Origin: an uncultured Bacteroidia bacterium
GTDB lineage: Bacteria; Bacteroidota; Bacteroidia; Bacteroidales; UBA932
NCBI GenBank assembly: GCA_902796455.1
Contig: CADBPH010000198.1
Location: forward strand, 1 to 9,664
Length of the DNA: 9,664 nucleotides
Direction: 5' to 3'
This document shows positions 7,203 to 9,664 of the stretch, piece after piece. The first letter of the stretch is position 1. Every line of letters begins with the position of its first letter. The notes beneath the pieces were generated by a model, which made no database searches, was not told the origin of the DNA, and saw only the letters and a list, made by a program, of their open reading frames with translations. Both the position numbers and the translations under genes were made by a program.

Positions 7203-8240
7203 TTAACGGGTAACAGATTTCGACCGGTTGCGCACATCCAGGGCACGCTGGTAAGCCACCGCATTCCGGTTGTGCTCGGAAAGGGTTGCGGCAAACAGAT
7301 GGGTTCCGTCGAATGCCGGGCTGGCGCAGAAAAACAGATACTGATGCTTGTCCGGGTCCAGAACGGCCTGCAACGCCGCCTTGGTAGGAACACAGATCGG
7401 TGCAGGAGGAAGCCCGACGTGCATGTAAGTATTGAAAGGAGAATCCACCTCCGTGTGCTTGCGCAGCACGCGGTTGATGGTGTAATCAAAACAATAAGAG
7501 ACCGTTGGATCCGCCTGCAGCGGCATCCCGATATGCAGCCGGTTCAGGTAGACTCCGGCGATGGAAGGCATTTCCGGCTCGTGATTGGTTTCGCCGTTGA
7601 CAATGGACGCCAGGATGGAAACTTCCAGCGGCGTCAAGCCCTGTTTCTTTGCCTTTTCCCGGTTTTCCTGCGTCCAGAACGCGTCATAGGCCGCTTTCTG
7701 GACCTTCAGGACGGAAGGCATGGAATCTGTCCAGTAAACCTGGTATGTATCCGGCATGAACAGGGCGAATACCTGGTCCGGGGTGAAATCCAGGGAGGCC
7801 AGCAGCGCGGAATCCCGCATGGCACAGATCACATCGAGCGAGTCCAGCAAAAGTTGCCGGCTGATTTTCCGGGCAATGGCCCCTTGCTGGCGCATGGTGC
7901 CGGATAGGACCAGGTTGACCGGGGTCTGCCACCCGTGGGAGAGCATCCTGGCCACATACAGGCTGCTGCAAGATTTATCCACCGTATAATGGCCGGGGCG
8001 GACGGAAGAGACGGAAGCCATGGCCCGGGACCAGCTCTTGCCGTTCGTCGGCCAGCATTTTTCGGACACCAACGCCTTCACGGAATCAGGCGTCGCGCCG
8101 GGATAGACATACAACTCCGCCGCCTGGGAAAAATTGGGGCAGCGCCGGTCGTAGTAGGCCTGCCAGATTTTGTGCAGCAACAGGATGCCCGCAAGTAACA
8201 CTACGGACAAAACAAAGATTTTCAGTGACTTCTTACGCAT
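7203..8240 (-). CDS. mltG: Endolytic murein transglycosylase MltG
   Basis: MltG cuts nascent peptidoglycan strands inside the chain and is thought to set glycan length by ending polymerisation. The 345-residue protein has a short cytoplasmic N-terminus (MRKKSLK), one membrane anchor (about 8-23), and a periplasmic part with a LysM-like subdomain (about 40-100) and the YceG catalytic domain (about 110-335). Catalytic-region motifs are MPDTYQVYW (162-170), ASIVNGETN (211-219), VYLNRLHIGMPLQADPTV (230-247), SPFNTYMHVGLPPAPI (267-282) and HLFAATLSEHN (314-324). E217 of the NGET segment aligns with catalytic E218 of E. coli MltG (EKET there), so activity is expected; the other motif glutamate is replaced by N215. 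Length is close to the E. coli protein (340). It begins 12 nt after the glucosaminidase gene and ends 4 nt before the lipoprotein gene, which places it inside an operon. Confidence 0.93.
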   Translation of the reverse strand: MRKKSLKIFVLSVVLLAGILLLHKIWQAYYDRRCPNFSQAAELYVYPGATPDSVKALVSEKCWPTNGKSWSRAMASVSSVRPGHYTVDKSCSSLYVARMLSHGWQTPVNLVLSGTMRQQGAIARKISRQLLLDSLDVICAMRDSALLASLDFTPDQVFALFMPDTYQVYWTDSMPSVLKVQKAAYDAFWTQENREKAKKQGLTPLEVSILASIVNGETNHEPEMPSIAGVYLNRLHIGMPLQADPTVSYCFDYTINRVLRKHTEVDSPFNTYMHVGLPPAPICVPTKAALQAVLDPDKHQYLFFCASPAFDGTHLFAATLSEHNRNAVAYQRALDVRNRSKSVTR

Positions 8241-8252
8241 GGGACCCAGTGA

Positions 8253-9386
8253 TTAACGAGACCGGCGGGAACGCTTCCACCATTTCAGCCCCTGACGGGT
8301 AGGACGGGACCGGAGCAGGACCTGGTCCCCTTCGCGGAGGGTAACCGCATCCGGGAACCCGTTGAATTCCCGGATGGAAGCCAGCCGGACGCCGAAACGC
8401 TGTGCAATCTCCCACAGGCTCTCCCCGTCATGGTCGACAATGTACATATCCAAGTCTTTGGCAGACTGCTTTTTCTTGGCCTGCAGATAAACAATCGTCC
8501 CGGGATCCAGCTTGGTCGCCGTCTCCAAATCATTGAATTTCAATATTTCCGGAATGAACAGATGGTACGCGTTCGCGATGGATTCGTACGTTTCACCCTC
8601 AACAGCATACAAGAACGGAACGCCGTTGCGGGAATACAGCTGCCGCGTCAGCGGGAAGCGGAAGGTTTCCCCGCTCTTGGGCGTGATCTTCTTCGGCTCC
8701 TCGATGGAAAGCGGAGACTGGGGGATGGTTTCGGCCTCCTGTGCAGCAGGGGCGGCTTTCACCTTCTTCTGGTGACGGCGCTTCCGCTCTTTGCCGGCAG
8801 CGGTGGACTTGCCGCCGGACGGGGTGGCCGCCTGAACGGATCCGGCAGCCTCACGCGCCTCGGAAAGCGTCATCTTGTCATACTTATACAACTGATAATC
8901 TTCGATATACTTTATCAGTTTCTGCGGATAAGCCGGATCGGTCGCATAGCCCGCCTTCTTCAGTCCATACGCCCAGGCCTTGTAATCCGTGGTCTCATTT
9001 TCGAACAGGAACTTGTACCGGTCCCGGTAGCGCAGGAAATCCGAGTGGTCCCGGAACGACTCTTCCGGACTTCCATACACCCGGAAGCACTCCCCCTTCG
9101 CATCGTCGTCATGGTACATCTTTTTCCCCGACCAGTCATGGCACTTGATCCCGAAATGGTTGTTCCCGCCGGTTGCCAGCACAGACTGGCCGTAACGGGA
9201 TTCCAACAGCCCCTGTGCCAGCGTGATACTGGCCGGAACGCCGCTGCGGTACATTTCGCTCACGGCAACCGGGGCATAGGTGCGGATATATTGCTCCTGT
9301 AACGACTGGGCGCCTGCTCCGACGGCAGACGCAAGGCCTGCAAGGAGAGAAAACAGGCACATTAGACGACGGATTGGTTTCATCAT
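8253..9386 (-). CDS. Exported glucosaminidase (GH73 type) with two C-terminal LysM domains
   Basis: The predicted reaction is hydrolysis of the beta-1,4 bond after N-acetylglucosamine in peptidoglycan. The 377-residue product has a signal peptide (hydrophobic core about 9-25, cleavage probably after GAGA near residue 26), then the Glucosaminidase domain (about 30-170) with ITLAQGLLESRYGQS (54-68), where E62 is the likely catalytic acid, NNHFGIKC (75-82) and a late YAT-P tail region (147-153). A basic Ala/Lys/Arg-rich linker (about 185-235) leads to two LysM domains: 259-302 (YAVEGETYESIANAYHLF ... TIVYLQ) and 315-358 (YIVDHDGESLWEIAQRFGV ... DQVLL). The protein ends in a strongly basic tail, KWWKRSRRSR. 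LysM should hold it on the glycan strands in the periplasm. There is a second in-frame ATG at 9383, so the start could be three bases later. The gene begins 9 nt after rnz and is followed after 12 nt by mltG; the shared operon suggests joint action on glycan strands. Confidence 0.92.
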   Translation of the reverse strand: MMKPIRRLMCLFSLLAGLASAVGAGAQSLQEQYIRTYAPVAVSEMYRSGVPASITLAQGLLESRYGQSVLATGGNNHFGIKCHDWSGKKMYHDDDAKGECFRVYGSPEESFRDHSDFLRYRDRYKFLFENETTDYKAWAYGLKKAGYATDPAYPQKLIKYIEDYQLYKYDKMTLSEAREAAGSVQAATPSGGKSTAAGKERKRRHQKKVKAAPAAQEAETIPQSPLSIEEPKKITPKSGETFRFPLTRQLYSRNGVPFLYAVEGETYESIANAYHLFIPEILKFNDLETATKLDPGTIVYLQAKKKQSAKDLDMYIVDHDGESLWEIAQRFGVRLASIREFNGFPDAVTLREGDQVLLRSRPTRQGLKWWKRSRRSR

Positions 9387-9395
9387 GCCGTGAAG

Positions 9396-9664
9396 TTACA
9401 TATTTTTTTCCATTGGAACATCAAAGACATCTCCGTCATTCGCGGCGAACGTCTGCGGGAAAACACGGCGGCATTCCGCCTCATACTGGGCGGGGTCCTG
9501 GCCGCGGGAAGAATAATGGCCGATGATCAGTTTGCGCGCGCCCGCCTCCAGGGCACAGCGGGCTGCATCCAAGGTTGTAGAATGATACCGTTTCTGCGCA
9601 ATATCCTCTAATTCAGCCAGATAGGTCGTCTCATGGTAGAGCAGGTCAACGCCGCGGACCCAGC
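9396..9664 (-). CDS. rnz: Ribonuclease Z (C-terminal part, cut by right window edge)
   Basis: The minus-strand frame entering from the right edge runs for 88 codons to a TAA at 9398-9396. It shows the C-terminal signature of RNase Z / ElaC, the metallo-beta-lactamase-fold endonuclease that matures tRNA 3' ends: GVDLLYHETTYL (the HExT segment), then KRYHSTTLDAARCALEAGARK with the conserved HST, and LIIGHYSSRG, whose His is a zinc ligand (usual form GHFSxRY; here Tyr replaces Phe and the last Tyr is Gly). It ends with AANDGDVFDVPMEKNM, the common acidic DG ending of the family. The HxHxDH metal-binding motif and the start lie outside the window. It is the first visible gene of the minus-strand operon that continues with the glucosaminidase gene after 9 nt. 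Because tRNA processing and wall cleavage are unrelated, the link is probably co-transcription only. Confidence 0.92.
   Translation of the reverse strand, partial: WVRGVDLLYHETTYLAELEDIAQKRYHSTTLDAARCALEAGARKLIIGHYSSRGQDPAQYEAECRRVFPQTFAANDGDVFDVPMEKNM

Noticed and set aside
7199..7489. Upstream extension of the lipoprotein frame into mltG
   Set aside because: The extra residues overlap mltG in another frame and look random; the lipoprotein signal starts exactly at 7198, 4 nt after the mltG stop.
8430..9302. Plus-strand ORF opposite the glucosaminidase gene
   Set aside because: Antisense to clear Glucosaminidase and LysM domains; no domain of its own and no promoter.
1..9664. Possible mobile element, CRISPR array, toxin-antitoxin or defence system
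   Set aside because: No transposase, integrase, repeat array or defence-type gene pair is visible; gene content is core metabolism, repair and envelope.

Overview
The window looks like ordinary chromosomal DNA from a member of the Bacteroidota, most likely Bacteroidales. Three things point there: promoter motifs of the Bacteroidota type (TTTG, about 18-20 nt, then TAnnTTTG) in the only sizeable intergenic gap; start codons with little or no Shine-Dalgarno sequence; and Bacteroidota-like protein versions (OmpA with a coiled coil before the OmpA_C domain, a long RSH with an RLRD synthetase motif, a PAD_porph-family deiminase). Coding DNA is fairly GC-rich and the intergenic gaps are AT-rich. 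Genus cannot be fixed from the sequence alone. I see no mobile element, CRISPR array, tRNA, rRNA or phage gene.

Layout, left to right. At 1-503 (minus) is the N-terminal part of an agmatine/peptidylarginine deiminase family gene, cut by the left edge. At 595-1785 (minus) is an OmpA-family outer-membrane protein with its own promoter and a hairpin terminator. At 1786-1986 is a divergent promoter region serving ompA (minus) and uvrB (plus). At 1987-4134 (plus) is uvrB, followed almost without a gap by a long RelA/SpoT homologue (RSH) at 4145-6286. After a short convergent gap comes a minus-strand operon, in transcription order: rnz (RNase Z, cut by the right edge), a GH73-type glucosaminidase with two LysM domains, mltG (endolytic murein transglycosylase) and a lipoprotein with propeller-like repeats. 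Spacings in this operon are 9, 12 and 4 nt.

How the genes work together. The left side joins an envelope protein gene back to back with a DNA repair / stringent-response operon. The right side is a peptidoglycan-processing cluster: one enzyme that cuts glycan strands and carries wall-binding LysM domains, one membrane-anchored lytic transglycosylase, and a lipoprotein of unknown role, all downstream of a tRNA 3'-processing enzyme.

The most interesting points are: the RSH, whose (p)ppGpp hydrolase site has lost several key residues while the synthetase site looks intact; the overlapping stop/start relay between uvrB and the RSH gene; and a cysteine-rich propeller-like lipoprotein coupled to mltG. 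I find no convincing wholly new system; most of the window is core housekeeping.
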